Made by a program: the position numbers and the translations under genes. The notes below the pieces were generated by a model. That model was not told where the DNA came from, searched no databases, and saw only the letters and a list, made by a program, of their open reading frames with translations. Positions 8,563-18,300 of a stretch of 64,000 bases of DNA are shown here, piece after piece. Every line of letters starts with the position of its first letter. Positions within the stretch are counted from its first letter, which is position 1. Origin of the DNA: an uncultured Clostridia bacterium (lineage in GTDB: Bacteria > Bacillota > Clostridia > Christensenellales > CAG-138); NCBI GenBank assembly GCA_934633985.1, contig CAKTYU010000007.1, positions 1 through 64,000 of the forward strand, read 5' to 3'.

Positions 8563-8919
8563 GCGCACCACCTCCTTTCTTTCGGTTATGGGTATAGGTT
8601 GTTATACTGCTGCAACAGCCCCGCCCGGAACCTATTGAACGAAAAGGACACCGCCAGGCTTGGCCGTGTCCATGTTGATATATACAAAAATTGTTGTTGT
8701 ACTTCAAAAGGGCATATTCCACCCCTTAAAGATGATGGAAATTTATGACCGCTTATACGGCCTCTCTCGACACTGTGCGTTTTCATAAAAACGCGAAGAC
8801 AACTTTTCACCGTATAACTATTATATCAAGAAAAACAGCCTACAATGAACACAGTTATGATATCTCAAACAATATAAACTGTCAATATTTAGCTTCAAAT
8901 ACTATACTCAATGCGGTGG
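8563..8919. other. Intergenic stretch holding the replication-operon promoter
   Basis: About 360 bp without a convincing gene lie between the Res stop (8920) and the 27-aa ORF. It holds the promoter at 8679-8707 and a roughly 120-nt untranslated leader. The ORFs on both strands here look like noise: no ribosome sites and atypical composition. The 8722-8919 part is AT-rich and I see no clear terminator hairpin for res. Confidence 0.6.
8679..8707 (-). promoter_or_regulatory. Sigma-A promoter of the replication/transfer operon
   Basis: Minus strand: TTGAAG (8702-8707), 17-bp spacer, TATATA (8679-8684). Transcription would enter the 27-aa peptide, XRE regulator, 105-aa gene, rep, ftsK and SHOCT genes. 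The spacer contains an imperfect inverted repeat (TACAACAACAATTTTTGTA) that could be a regulator site. Confidence 0.65.
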
Positions 8920-11514
8920 TTACTCTTCCTCCAGCATGTTTTCAAGGGCACACCGAAACTTCTCTTGCCCCTCTAAAACGCTACCATTTTTTAAATGCTT
9001 AAAAAAGATATCGTAGCTATTTGGTGAAAGAAAATGGAAAATATAGCGTTCGTTAATAGCGGACGCTTCCATTCTTTTATTAAGATAGTCAAAATGTTGA
9101 AGCGCATACTTGTACTTTGCCTTATTCTCTTCAGAATTGTCGCCATCATCCTTTATTTCAATTATAAGAAAATAGGAAATACCATCTTTGTCAATCTTCA
9201 AAAAGAAATCCGGATTGAATTTATCGTGATAATACTTTCTTGACTTTGAGTCACTAGACCCATACCGACAACTATATTCAATTTCATAAAACTTTCTGTC
9301 ACGGGACTTAATCCATGCAAATAATAGATCGGCATTCTCCCTTTTACATAAAAGCTCAACAAATTTTCTTTCTGGCTTTGATGCGGTGATTACTGTTGTA
9401 ACAGGTGTTTTAAATAAACAATAATCAATTTCTTTTGATGATGATTTTGGGAGAGACTCATCCTCCAACACATCTGAAATAATCAGTTTTTGCTCATCAT
9501 CAACGATCTCCTGATCCCAATCGTTGGTCAGAAACACAGTCCGCTCTTGGCGTAGCATCCCTACGCTTGTAGACTGCTTTGCAAGTTCACGCGTACTGAT
9601 TTCAATCACATCATTAGGTGTCGATTTCGATAGAACCGATTTTTTATTCCTTCTAAGAAGGGGTGTGAACGCTGATAGTATTTTATGAGCGTTTGCCTCA
9701 ATTATTTCATTTCCACTATTGCCTCGCTTATTCATAGACAATTTCACAATTTTTTCTATTACAGTTCGGGGAGGTAATGAGTTTTGCGTATACTCATCCT
9801 CTCCCAGCTTTAATGTTTTGCCTTCCCATTCACGTTGCTCAAATTCTTCAAATAATTTATCAACAACTTCATCAATTGTCCATGTTATGTTGCGAATAGC
9901 GTAATTACGTTCACGCGAAGCGCCCCCAAGAACACTCTCATATGTCGTCCCTTTTTCAATTTCAATAGATTGAGACTCCAATGTAATGCCCTCTTTCATT
10001 AAACGCGTAAAATCAACAGAACCAGCCGTGGAAATCTTTTCTACCTCAGTCTGCTCAACAGTATAGTTAATACTTTTTACAGAAAAATGATACTTACTTC
10101 TTGTCCCATCAGTTATAATACTACTGTATACACGGGTTTCAATTTCAAGAACTTCGTCTACCAATCTCTTGATTTTGCTGCTCCAAGCTTTGTGATTGAA
10201 AACAATAACTTTAGGTTGTGGGGATTGATAGTTTTCCGGAATACGTAGCCCCCGTCCTAGCACTTGCGCCACAAGCAATTTGGAGTTAAAAGCCCTGTCT
10301 TCCCATGGAACGATTTGAAAGACATTTTTTACATCCCATCCTTCTGTAAGCATGGAGACAGAAATAATCCATTCGATTTTATCAGTTTTATCATCAACAT
10401 ATTTAAGCTTTACAATATTAGCTTTATGTTCTCTTGCCGAAGTAACGATAAGAACCTTATTTTCCACTTCTTTCTTTGGCTTATCCTCTTGCTTTGCCAA
10501 AAACGTCACAAAGTCATCATACAGATTTTTTGCATGGCTAATATCTCGCGTGACCAGTATAGAGAGTGGTTTTACGCGTGGGTACCTTTCGGTGTTGTCA
10601 CGATGGTTTTGATATATTTTTTGAAATCTCTCGTTATCGCCCCTACTTTCATCTTCTTTAACATAATCAACATTTTTTACTATATGGTCTTCTATTGCTT
10701 GACGCAGAGAATACCGATACAGAACATCTGCAAAATACTCATCTTCTATATATGCCGTCCCCGTAAAGCCAAGCATATATTTGAATCCATATTTACTGCT
10801 CAGCAAAAAATCTTTCCACTTTTTTATAGAACTATCCTTGTCAGAAGACTTGTTGAAAATATGATGAGCTTCATCATTAAGAACTAGTGTATCTTGCCCC
10901 TTGCCAAAAAAACTATCATCTATTGATGAACCAGTATTCTCGTACACGGCATGTATGTTTTCGACACAAAGGTCGCCAACTTTAATTGTTTCATTTGCAG
11001 TTACAATACGTGGATTTTTACATGCAGCTTCCATTGGCAGAGTAGCCTTTATGCCTGCATCTCCACTTAAAAACTCAAATTTTTCCTTTAATCCACTTTC
11101 AATCGTAAGGGATGGGCACAAAACCAACACCCGTTTTACCAAACCTAATCCAAGTGCAATTTGAGCAATCCCATATATGACATATGATTTTCCTGTACCC
11201 GTAGCTAAATCAATATCTGCATATAGTTTTTCTTTCATTTGCAATGTTTTGAGGAAGTCAGCTTTTGTAGGATACTTATCGCGTAAACAAGCGTTTAAAG
11301 AATAATTGTATTCACCTAATTCTTCTAACGAAGTATACTGTCCTGATGCAAGAAAAATAATTGCATTTTCAATTGCTTCTTTTTGATATACACGATCTCC
11401 GCACAGTCTATCCAAAAATGGTTTCCATGCGCTTAAATTCAATAGGGTGGTATCATATGCTCGATTGACTTTTAAAACTAATTCGGCCTGTTTAAAGGTT
11501 TTAACTTCTTGCAT
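8920..11514 (-). CDS. res: Type III restriction enzyme, Res subunit
   Basis: The 864-aa SF2 helicase-nuclease has Walker A DLATGTGKS (102-110), a DEAH box LNDEAHH (212-218), SAT-like and motif VI elements (SMLTEGWDVKNV, QVLGRGLRIP), and a C-terminal PD-(D/E)xK nuclease near residues 770-800 (FNPDFFLKI, LIIEIKDDGD). Type III Res subunits cleave DNA after helicase-driven signalling between two unmethylated sites and act only in complex with Mod, whose gene ends 12 nt upstream. The gene is clearly more AT-rich than rep and ftsK, so it is probably cargo. Confidence 0.9.
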   Translation of the reverse strand: MQEVKTFKQAELVLKVNRAYDTTLLNLSAWKPFLDRLCGDRVYQKEAIENAIIFLASGQYTSLEELGEYNYSLNACLRDKYPTKADFLKTLQMKEKLYADIDLATGTGKSYVIYGIAQIALGLGLVKRVLVLCPSLTIESGLKEKFEFLSGDAGIKATLPMEAACKNPRIVTANETIKVGDLCVENIHAVYENTGSSIDDSFFGKGQDTLVLNDEAHHIFNKSSDKDSSIKKWKDFLLSSKYGFKYMLGFTGTAYIEDEYFADVLYRYSLRQAIEDHIVKNVDYVKEDESRGDNERFQKIYQNHRDNTERYPRVKPLSILVTRDISHAKNLYDDFVTFLAKQEDKPKKEVENKVLIVTSAREHKANIVKLKYVDDKTDKIEWIISVSMLTEGWDVKNVFQIVPWEDRAFNSKLLVAQVLGRGLRIPENYQSPQPKVIVFNHKAWSSKIKRLVDEVLEIETRVYSSIITDGTRSKYHFSVKSINYTVEQTEVEKISTAGSVDFTRLMKEGITLESQSIEIEKGTTYESVLGGASRERNYAIRNITWTIDEVVDKLFEEFEQREWEGKTLKLGEDEYTQNSLPPRTVIEKIVKLSMNKRGNSGNEIIEANAHKILSAFTPLLRRNKKSVLSKSTPNDVIEISTRELAKQSTSVGMLRQERTVFLTNDWDQEIVDDEQKLIISDVLEDESLPKSSSKEIDYCLFKTPVTTVITASKPERKFVELLCKRENADLLFAWIKSRDRKFYEIEYSCRYGSSDSKSRKYYHDKFNPDFFLKIDKDGISYFLIIEIKDDGDNSEENKAKYKYALQHFDYLNKRMEASAINERYIFHFLSPNSYDIFFKHLKNGSVLEGQEKFRCALENMLEEE

Positions 11515-11526
11515 AATACAGCCTCC

Positions 11527-13440
11527 TTACAGTGTAAAGCATTCCGTCAAATCGTTACCAAAGATATCCGTATAGACTACCATAATTTTTTCACCTACAG
11601 ATGTCTTGTCTATCTCTATTTTAATTGTACCATCTTCTTTTTTGAGTTCGTCCAAAAAAAACACATTAGACATGATGAACTCTTTCCCGTTATACGCTCT
11701 ATCCACAAAGACAGCGGAAAGTAAATCGAAGCCTGAAAGAACCTTTTCTTCTGATGTCTTTCCAGATCGAGGTTCTTCAGAAGAAAATTCATCAATAGTA
11801 ATTGTAATTTGGTTTTCGCTTTGGACAATTCTACTCTTAACCGAAGGCGTCCTGTTGAATGAAAAGCCAATTGATTCGTCCAATGCATTCACATCATTTT
11901 TTGAGCGTGGTTGCCTGTATTTTTTGAAATCTTTCTGATGTAGTTCCTTTATGATTTGATAAGGAATCTTCAAAAAATAATATCTTAATCCATTTATCTC
12001 TTCATAATCTGTTATGAAATCTGTACGAGTGGAAGGCGATACTACATATATGCGCCCACCTCTTAGTTTGTTTCCAATATGTTTACCAATATCGGCGATA
12101 AATGCGCCATCTATATTTGAGTCTTTATGAAGATTATAATTGAAAATCACAACAGGGTCATCCGCTTTTTTGCCGTCAAACACATATCCACCAATTTTTA
12201 CTTCTTCAAGATCAATATCAAATAGGCCAGAAACAAATTCTTTATATTTATTAAATTCCATATCCAGTGCTGACTTTAAATCATACGACCCTAACGAACA
12301 CGTCATAAAACTTCGAGCAACAATGCCGTATTTTTTGTTCTTTTTTGTTAAGGATTTTGACTTTTGTATTTCAAGTATCCTTTTTTGACAAGTATAGTGC
12401 GATAGCTTTCCTATATCACATAAAATCCATTTTCTCGACAACTTTTCTGCAACTGCAGCAATAGTACCCGACCCAGCAAAGCAATCCATCACTATGTCAC
12501 CTTCATTGGAAGCTGCGAGTAGTATTCGTCTAACCAATTCTTCAGGTTTTTGTGTCGGGTAATCAATGAACTCTGAACTATTTTTTTTTGTTGTTGAGCT
12601 TTGACCTATATCCCAAACATCATCGGCTTTTTTATCAGAAAACTCTTCATATATTAGTTTTCCATCTTCATTCCGAGCCGAAATAAGCTTTTTTTCTTCA
12701 GCAGACCAAATGCGTTTATCGCGCATTGTGGTTTTTGCTAATGGTATAAGCACTTTATTTGCCGTATAGTTTGCGGATTTTGAGTACCAAAAAATCACAT
12801 TGTGGTTGTTGGCAAATCCTTTAACATTACCCTGGAAGTTATCTGGATAATGCCATACTATTTCATTAACAAAATTTGTTTCGCCGAACACTTCATCAAG
12901 GACGACTTTTATATAGTGAGCCTTCTTCCAATCTAGATGAACAAATATGCAACCATCATCAGAAAGAATCTCTCTTATCATGATTAAGCGTTTGCGAATA
13001 TACTCTATAAATTCCGCACCCTTCTTTTTATCCGTATATGCTTTTGCGCCTTCTTTACTTTGAAAATCATCTGAAGTCGCAAATGGAGGGTCAATGTATA
13101 CCAGTTTAACCTTGCCCTTAACATTACCCTTGATTATTGGGTCCTCATTTTTATATATAGTTTTTAGAAATTGCAAGTTATCACCGAAGACGATCATGTT
13201 ACGCCACCCATCCTCATATAACGGGTGATCCGACCCATTGAACACCTTTTCAATCTGCAATGGCACAGGAAAAGACCCGTCGTCATTGGCTAACAAGTCT
13301 TCTTTACGCATTTTGCCAGCATATGCAAGTTCATACTCTTTATGATCAACAGGAAACAATTTATATTTAAAATCTTCTGGTATGGACTCGCCTTTATCCA
13401 ACAAGTCAAATATATAATCTTTTTCGGCTTTGCTTAACAT
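11527..13440 (-). CDS. mod: Type III DNA methyltransferase, Mod subunit
   Basis: The 637-aa protein is a beta-class N6-adenine methyltransferase: catalytic VYIDPPF (DPPF 117-120) precedes the SAM motif CFAGSGT (320-326), with a recognition region between and after. GGAGG lies before the ATG. Res follows at 12 nt, so the two are co-expressed and Mod alone can protect the host. A run of nine A in the coding strand (plus-strand T9 at 12581-12589, codons of Thr-Lys-Lys-Asn near residue 285) could slip and switch the gene. The target sequence cannot be predicted. Confidence 0.9.
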   Translation of the reverse strand: MLSKAEKDYIFDLLDKGESIPEDFKYKLFPVDHKEYELAYAGKMRKEDLLANDDGSFPVPLQIEKVFNGSDHPLYEDGWRNMIVFGDNLQFLKTIYKNEDPIIKGNVKGKVKLVYIDPPFATSDDFQSKEGAKAYTDKKKGAEFIEYIRKRLIMIREILSDDGCIFVHLDWKKAHYIKVVLDEVFGETNFVNEIVWHYPDNFQGNVKGFANNHNVIFWYSKSANYTANKVLIPLAKTTMRDKRIWSAEEKKLISARNEDGKLIYEEFSDKKADDVWDIGQSSTTKKNSSEFIDYPTQKPEELVRRILLAASNEGDIVMDCFAGSGTIAAVAEKLSRKWILCDIGKLSHYTCQKRILEIQKSKSLTKKNKKYGIVARSFMTCSLGSYDLKSALDMEFNKYKEFVSGLFDIDLEEVKIGGYVFDGKKADDPVVIFNYNLHKDSNIDGAFIADIGKHIGNKLRGGRIYVVSPSTRTDFITDYEEINGLRYYFLKIPYQIIKELHQKDFKKYRQPRSKNDVNALDESIGFSFNRTPSVKSRIVQSENQITITIDEFSSEEPRSGKTSEEKVLSGFDLLSAVFVDRAYNGKEFIMSNVFFLDELKKEDGTIKIEIDKTSVGEKIMVVYTDIFGNDLTECFTL

Positions 13441-13537
13441 TCTTTTATCCTCCGATTGTATATTACCTATAAACGAGCCATTAGCACAAAAAACGCATTT
13501 GTAGTCCCAACATCATAACAGCAAATTCAAGTTGGAC

Positions 13538-13744
13538 TTACTCGTAGTAAATTTTTCGCTTGCATCCGATATATTGACCGCTCGTTATTCTTCCATCTAC
13601 TGGTTTTTTTGTATCGACAGGCATGACCCATACGGCGCCAATCTTTGCAGCACCTTCAATTTTGCCTTGGCGGCACATTTCAGAAACACGGCGAGAAGTA
13701 ATTCCCCATAACTTGCTTGCTTGTTTTGCGGTCATAATGTCCAC
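13538..13744 (-). CDS. Small HTH protein, excisionase-like
   Basis: Starts with GTG at 13744 (GTG GAC ATT ATG), because GAGGTGAT stands at ideal distance from the GTG and too far from the ATG at 13735. The 68-aa product contains TAKQASKLWGITSRRVSEMC, a MerR/excisionase-type winged helix, then GAVWVMPVDTKKPVDGR, typical of DNA-binding proteins associated with R-M loci and element excision. It has a consensus promoter and precedes mod by about 100 bp. It could regulate the R-M genes or direct excision. Confidence 0.75.
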   Translation of the reverse strand: MDIMTAKQASKLWGITSRRVSEMCRQGKIEGAAKIGAVWVMPVDTKKPVDGRITSGQYIGCKRKIYYE

Positions 13745-13766
13745 GTCGATCACCTCATTTGTTTGA

Positions 13767-13795
13767 ATTATACTACACCATCGGAATAATATCAA
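13767..13795 (-). promoter_or_regulatory. Sigma-A promoter of the HTH / R-M genes
   Basis: Minus strand: TTGATA (13790-13795), 17-bp spacer, TATAAT (13767-13772), about 22 nt before the GTG start of the small HTH gene. It is near consensus and is the best promoter visible in the element. Confidence 0.75.
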
Positions 13796-13995
13796 TTTGA
13801 CATTTCCAAAGTAAAAGAAAGAGCAGAATATTGTTCGGCTCTTTCTGCTATTAAGCAAATACTATTTTGTATTCCCGCACCCCATATCAACCACTACTGA
13901 AACGGTCACATAGTCCTTGATATACTTATTCCTGCATTTTTCGCCATCACCAGTGAAAACGCAATGCTTTAAAAAGTGCCTAAATCTAAGGATTT

Positions 13996-15372
13996 CTATG
14001 AGTTTTCTCGTTGTAGCAACACTATAGTCTCCACATGATGCGTCTCCGGAAACATATCTACCGGCTGTATCCTTTCTATGCGGTAGCCCATATCCGCAAG
14101 CGCGCGGCAGTCGCGCGCGAGGGTGGCGGGGTTGCAGGAAATATAAGCTATCCTGCTTACGCCGCTTTGGGCGAGGGCCTTAAGCACCGCCTCGTCGCAG
14201 CCCTTGCGGGGCGGGTCTATTACGGCGCAGTTCAGCCGCGTGCCGCCGGACACCAGCCCGGGCAGCACATCCTCGGCGTTGCCGCATATAAACCGTACGT
14301 TGGTTATGCCGTTTTCGGCGGCGCTGCGCTTTGCATCGGCTATGGCCTCCGGCACGCACTCTATGCCTATGACCTCTTTTGCGTGCTTGGCGAGCATGAG
14401 GGTTATGGTGCCTATGCCGCAGTAAACGTCCGCCATGCGTTCTTCGCCGTTCAAATCGAGAAGCTCCAGCGTGCAGCGGTACATTACCTCCGTCTGAACG
14501 GGATTGACCTGCAAAAACGAGGGCATGGACACTTGGAAGCGATTGCCGCATATCGCAACGGGCAGCCTTTCGCTGCCCCACAGCGTGGTGTACCTGTCGC
14601 CGAGTATTATGTTCGTGTCGGCCTTGTTGAGATTGTGTATTACGCCTATGAGATTGGGGACCCTTGCCCTGAGTGTTTCCACCAGCTCGGCAGCGCGGGG
14701 CAGCTTTCCGGCGGTTACGACCGCCGCTATCACGCCGCTGTCTGACTCGCGCACCATGCAGTGCCGGAGCAGGCCGCAGTGCTTCTGCTCGTCATACGGC
14801 GTAATGGCATACTCCCGCGCCCAGTCTGCGACCGCCCGAACCGCCGCCATGATGTTTTCAGATTGTATTTTGCAGTCCGATATTGGCACTATGCGGTGGC
14901 TTCGGGGCGAAAAAAAGCCGGGGACTATGCGGTGAGCTTCGTCATAGCCGTATGGGAAGCTGCCCTTGTTGCGGTATCTTTCCGGGTTTTCCATGCCCAT
15001 GCAGGGCTTTACGTCTATTTCGCCTTCATCAAACCTGCCGAGGCGTATAAAGGCGTCCCGCACCTGCCTCGTCTTGGCGGCAAGCTGTGCCTCATAGCTC
15101 ATGTGCCTCATGGAGCAGCCGCCGCAGCGGGGATATGCAGGGCAATCCTGCCGTACCCTGTCCTTTGACGGCTCTATTACCTCGCTTAGCTTTGCCACGC
15201 CATAGCTTGAGGTTGTCTTTATCACATGGGCGCGTATCCTTTCGCCGGGCAGGGCCAGCGGCACGAACACCGTATAGCCCTCCACTCGGCCTATACCCTG
15301 CCCCTCGGACCCAAGGGCATCCACGGTAAACTCAATATCGTCGTTTTTTTCGATTGGGATCTCGCGCATCAT
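13996..15372 (-). CDS. rlmD: 23S rRNA (uracil-C5) methyltransferase, RlmD/RumA family
   Basis: The 458-aa protein has a TRAM domain (about 8-68), the 4Fe-4S cysteines Cys77, Cys83, Cys86 and Cys167, the SAM motif DVYCGIGTITL near 315, IDPPRKGC near 385 and the catalytic Cys413 in YISCNPATLARD. It methylates uridines in 23S rRNA. The start overlaps the dnaE stop (ATGA). The final residues after HVET are encoded by the integrated element: the native end now lies at 3189-3230. The enzyme should remain active, since only about ten C-terminal residues change. Confidence 0.93.
   Translation of the reverse strand: MMREIPIEKNDDIEFTVDALGSEGQGIGRVEGYTVFVPLALPGERIRAHVIKTTSSYGVAKLSEVIEPSKDRVRQDCPAYPRCGGCSMRHMSYEAQLAAKTRQVRDAFIRLGRFDEGEIDVKPCMGMENPERYRNKGSFPYGYDEAHRIVPGFFSPRSHRIVPISDCKIQSENIMAAVRAVADWAREYAITPYDEQKHCGLLRHCMVRESDSGVIAAVVTAGKLPRAAELVETLRARVPNLIGVIHNLNKADTNIILGDRYTTLWGSERLPVAICGNRFQVSMPSFLQVNPVQTEVMYRCTLELLDLNGEERMADVYCGIGTITLMLAKHAKEVIGIECVPEAIADAKRSAAENGITNVRFICGNAEDVLPGLVSGGTRLNCAVIDPPRKGCDEAVLKALAQSGVSRIAYISCNPATLARDCRALADMGYRIERIQPVDMFPETHHVETIVLLQRENS
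14027..14037. other. Right attachment core (attR) inside rlmD
   Basis: GTCTCCACATG within the last codons of rlmD (HHVET), identical to 3220-3230. To the left of it lies element DNA with the replacement rlmD end. In the recombinase frame the element side stays open for another 55 codons, to 13862. Confidence 0.8.
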
Positions 15373-18300
15373 TTGAGCCTTACATTCTCCTCGCCAAGCA
15401 TTTCGTTCATTATATCAATAAAAGCGGACGACGGGTTGACGGACATGCTCCTGTCGGCCTGCATCGCCTTTTTGGTGGCCGCGTCTACCAGTATTACCGT
15501 CACGTTGCCAGGGAAACGCCTCAGCATGGTCTGTATCCTCTCCATCATAGCGGGAGCCTTCGTATCCAGCCTGAGGTACAGCCTGCCGGAGGCGCCCGCC
15601 TTTTCCAGCGGGAATATATCGTCCACTAACACGGTGTTGTTTTGATCCTCCCGCATGTTGAGCTTGCCGGATACCACCACCCTGTTATCTATGATGAGCT
15701 TATTGCCGCAGCGGTTGAACACCGTCGGGAATGCCGCAAGCTCTATGGTCCCGGTGAGATCCTCTATGACGGCATAGGCCATGAGGCCGCTGCCGTTCTT
15801 TACGGGCTTCGTCCGCACGGAGGTTATTATTCCGCCTAAACGCACCCTCTGGTTGTCCGCGTATTTTCCCGTGCCGTCAGAGGCCGAAAGCTCGCCGCAG
15901 GGGGCCAGCGCCTTCAGCTCGTCCGCGTATTCCAGCAGCGGGTGGCCGCTTATGTATATGCCCATTACCTCCCGCTCCATGGAAAGCAATGTGTTCTTGT
16001 CAAATTCAGGTATGTCGGGCAGGGGTATCGCCGCGTCTGACGCTATATCTCCCGCCCCCGCCATATCGAAAAGCGACATCTGCCCGGCGGCACGCTGCTT
16101 CCTGTCGCTGCCTGCGGCGGACATCGCCTGATCGTATATGGCCATAAGCTGGGCGCGGCGCACGTTCATGCTGTCAAAGCAGCCCGCCTTTATAAGCCCC
16201 TCGACGATGCGCTTGTTTAGCTGGTCCCCGCGGCGTATGAAGTCGAAAAAGTCCTTAAAGGGGCCGTTTTCCCCGCGCTCCGCTGCTATTTGGCCGGTTA
16301 TGCTCTCGCTAACGTTCTTTATTGCGGCGAAGCCGAAGCGTATGCTTCCCTCCTCCACCGAAAACTTGGCCATGCTCCTGTTTACGTCCGGCGGAAGCAC
16401 CCTTATGCCCTGCTGGCGGCAGTAGTTCACATACTCGGATATCTTGCCCATGTCCTTGCCTATGAAGCTGTTCATCTGGGCCGTCATGAACTCCACCGGA
16501 TAGTACTTTTTGAGATACGCCGTCCTGTATGCCAGCACCGCGTATGCGGCGGCGTGGGACTTGTTAAAGGCATAGGATGCAAAGTCCATCATCTCGTCGA
16601 ATATGCGGTTCGCCGTGTCTCGATCCACCCCGTTTCGCACGGCGCCCGGCACTATCACCTTGCCGTCCTCGACTATACCGTTTATGAAGTACTCCCGCTC
16701 CTTTGCCATGACCTCGTGCTTTTTCTTGGACATGGCCCTTCGCACGAGATCGCTCCTGCCCCACGAATAGCCCGCAAGGTCGCGCACTATCTGCATCACC
16801 TGCTCCTGATATACCATGCAGCCATAGGTCTTTTCCAATATGGGCTTTAGCTTTTCGTGAGCATACTTGATGTTTTTCCTGTCGTTCCTGGCGGCGATAT
16901 AGCGTGGTATCTGCTCCATGGGGCCGGGGCGGAACAGCGAAATGCCCGCAATTATATCCTCAAAGCAGTCGGGCTGGAGCTGCATCATAAACTGGCGCAT
17001 ACCGTTTGACTCAAGCTGGAACACGCCGTCGGTATCCCCCTCGGATATCATTTTGAATACAGCCGGATCGTCGTTTTCCATGCGCTCAAGGTCGGGCGCC
17101 TCCCGGCCCTGCTGCCTTATAAATTCCAGCGTATCCTTTATGACCGTCAAGTTGCGGAGGCCCAAAAAGTCCATCTTAAGGAGGCCTAACTCCTCAACGG
17201 TATCCTTGGGGAACTGGGTGGTTATGGCGTCCTCGTTGCGCTGCAAGGGGACGTATTCAACGGTGGGCTGGGCGCATATCACCACCCCCGCCGCGTGCGT
17301 CGAGGCGTGGCGCGGCAGGCCCTCGAGCTTCAGCGAAAGGTCGATGAGCTTCTTTACCGCGGCGTCGCCGTCGTAAAGCGCTTTGAGCTCAACCGAAAGC
17401 TCCAGCGCCTTCGTGAGCGTCATGCCGAGGGCGTTGGGTATGAGCTTCGCTATCCTGTCCACCTCGGCGTATGACATATCCAGCGCACGGCCTACATCCC
17501 GCACCGCGAGGCGGGCCGCCATGGAGCCGAAGGTGATTATCTGGCATACGTGATCCGCACCGTACTTACGGGTGACGTAATCTATCACCTCCTGCCTGCG
17601 CTCTATGCAGAAGTCTATATCGAAATCCGGCATTGATATGCGCTCAGGGTTAAGGAACCGCTCAAATATCAGATCATATTTTATGGGATCAGTGTCCGTT
17701 ATGCCCATAGCATAGGCCGCAAGGCTGCCTGCGCCGCTGCCGCGTCCGGGGCCCACGAATATACCGTTTTCATGGGCGAAGTTTACAAAGTCCCACACTA
17801 TCAGGAAATAGTCCACGAAGCCCATCTGGGCTATCACGCTTATCTCGTATTCCAGCCTCTCCTTCACCGCGTCCGCGGCGTTGGGCATCTTTCGCTCAAG
17901 CCCCTCGCGGCATATTTTTTTGAGGTATTCCAGGTTGGTAAAGCCATCGGGCGCCGCAAAGCCGGGCAGGTGCTGCTCTCCGAATTTTATCTCCACATTG
18001 CACTTGTCCGCTATCTCCCCGGAGGTATCAAATGCCTCCGGATAGTCCGGCAGCATGGCCTTGAGCTCGTCCTCCGATTTGAGATAAAACTCATCGGCGG
18101 ACATCTTCATGCGGTTTTCGTCGCTGACCACGCGGTTTGTCTGTATGCATAGCAGTACGTCCTGGCTTTCGGCGTCCTCCTTTTTGACGTAATGTATGTC
18201 GTTGGTAGCAACGTATTTTATGTCAAGCTCCTTCGCGAGCTTTACAAGCTGTGGAAGCACCTCGAGCTGCTCCGGTATGCCGTGGTTCTGTATCTCTATG

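Larger units (their letters stand above)
3220..14037. mobile_element. Integrative element with CRESS-like Rep, FtsK translocase and type III R-M
   Basis: The element spans about 10.8 kb between the two 11-bp cores, in the 3' end of rlmD. In minus-strand order it carries a small HTH protein, type III Mod and Res, a 27-aa peptide, an XRE regulator, a 105-aa protein, a CRESS-type Rep with its stem-loop origin, an FtsK/TcpA-like translocase, a SHOCT-like small protein and the serine recombinase. No relaxase of a known MOB family and no mating-pair genes are present, so it is best called an integrative mobilizable or plasmid-like element. The R-M genes are much more AT-rich than the replication/transfer block, suggesting a cargo of separate origin. 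Confidence 0.85.

Noticed and set aside
8586..8810. Minus-strand ORFs in the gap before the 27-aa peptide
   Set aside because: They cross the promoter, lack ribosome sites and have odd composition.
10264..10887. 207-codon plus-strand ORF inside res
   Set aside because: Antisense shadow in an AT-rich gene; codon pattern follows Res on the other strand.
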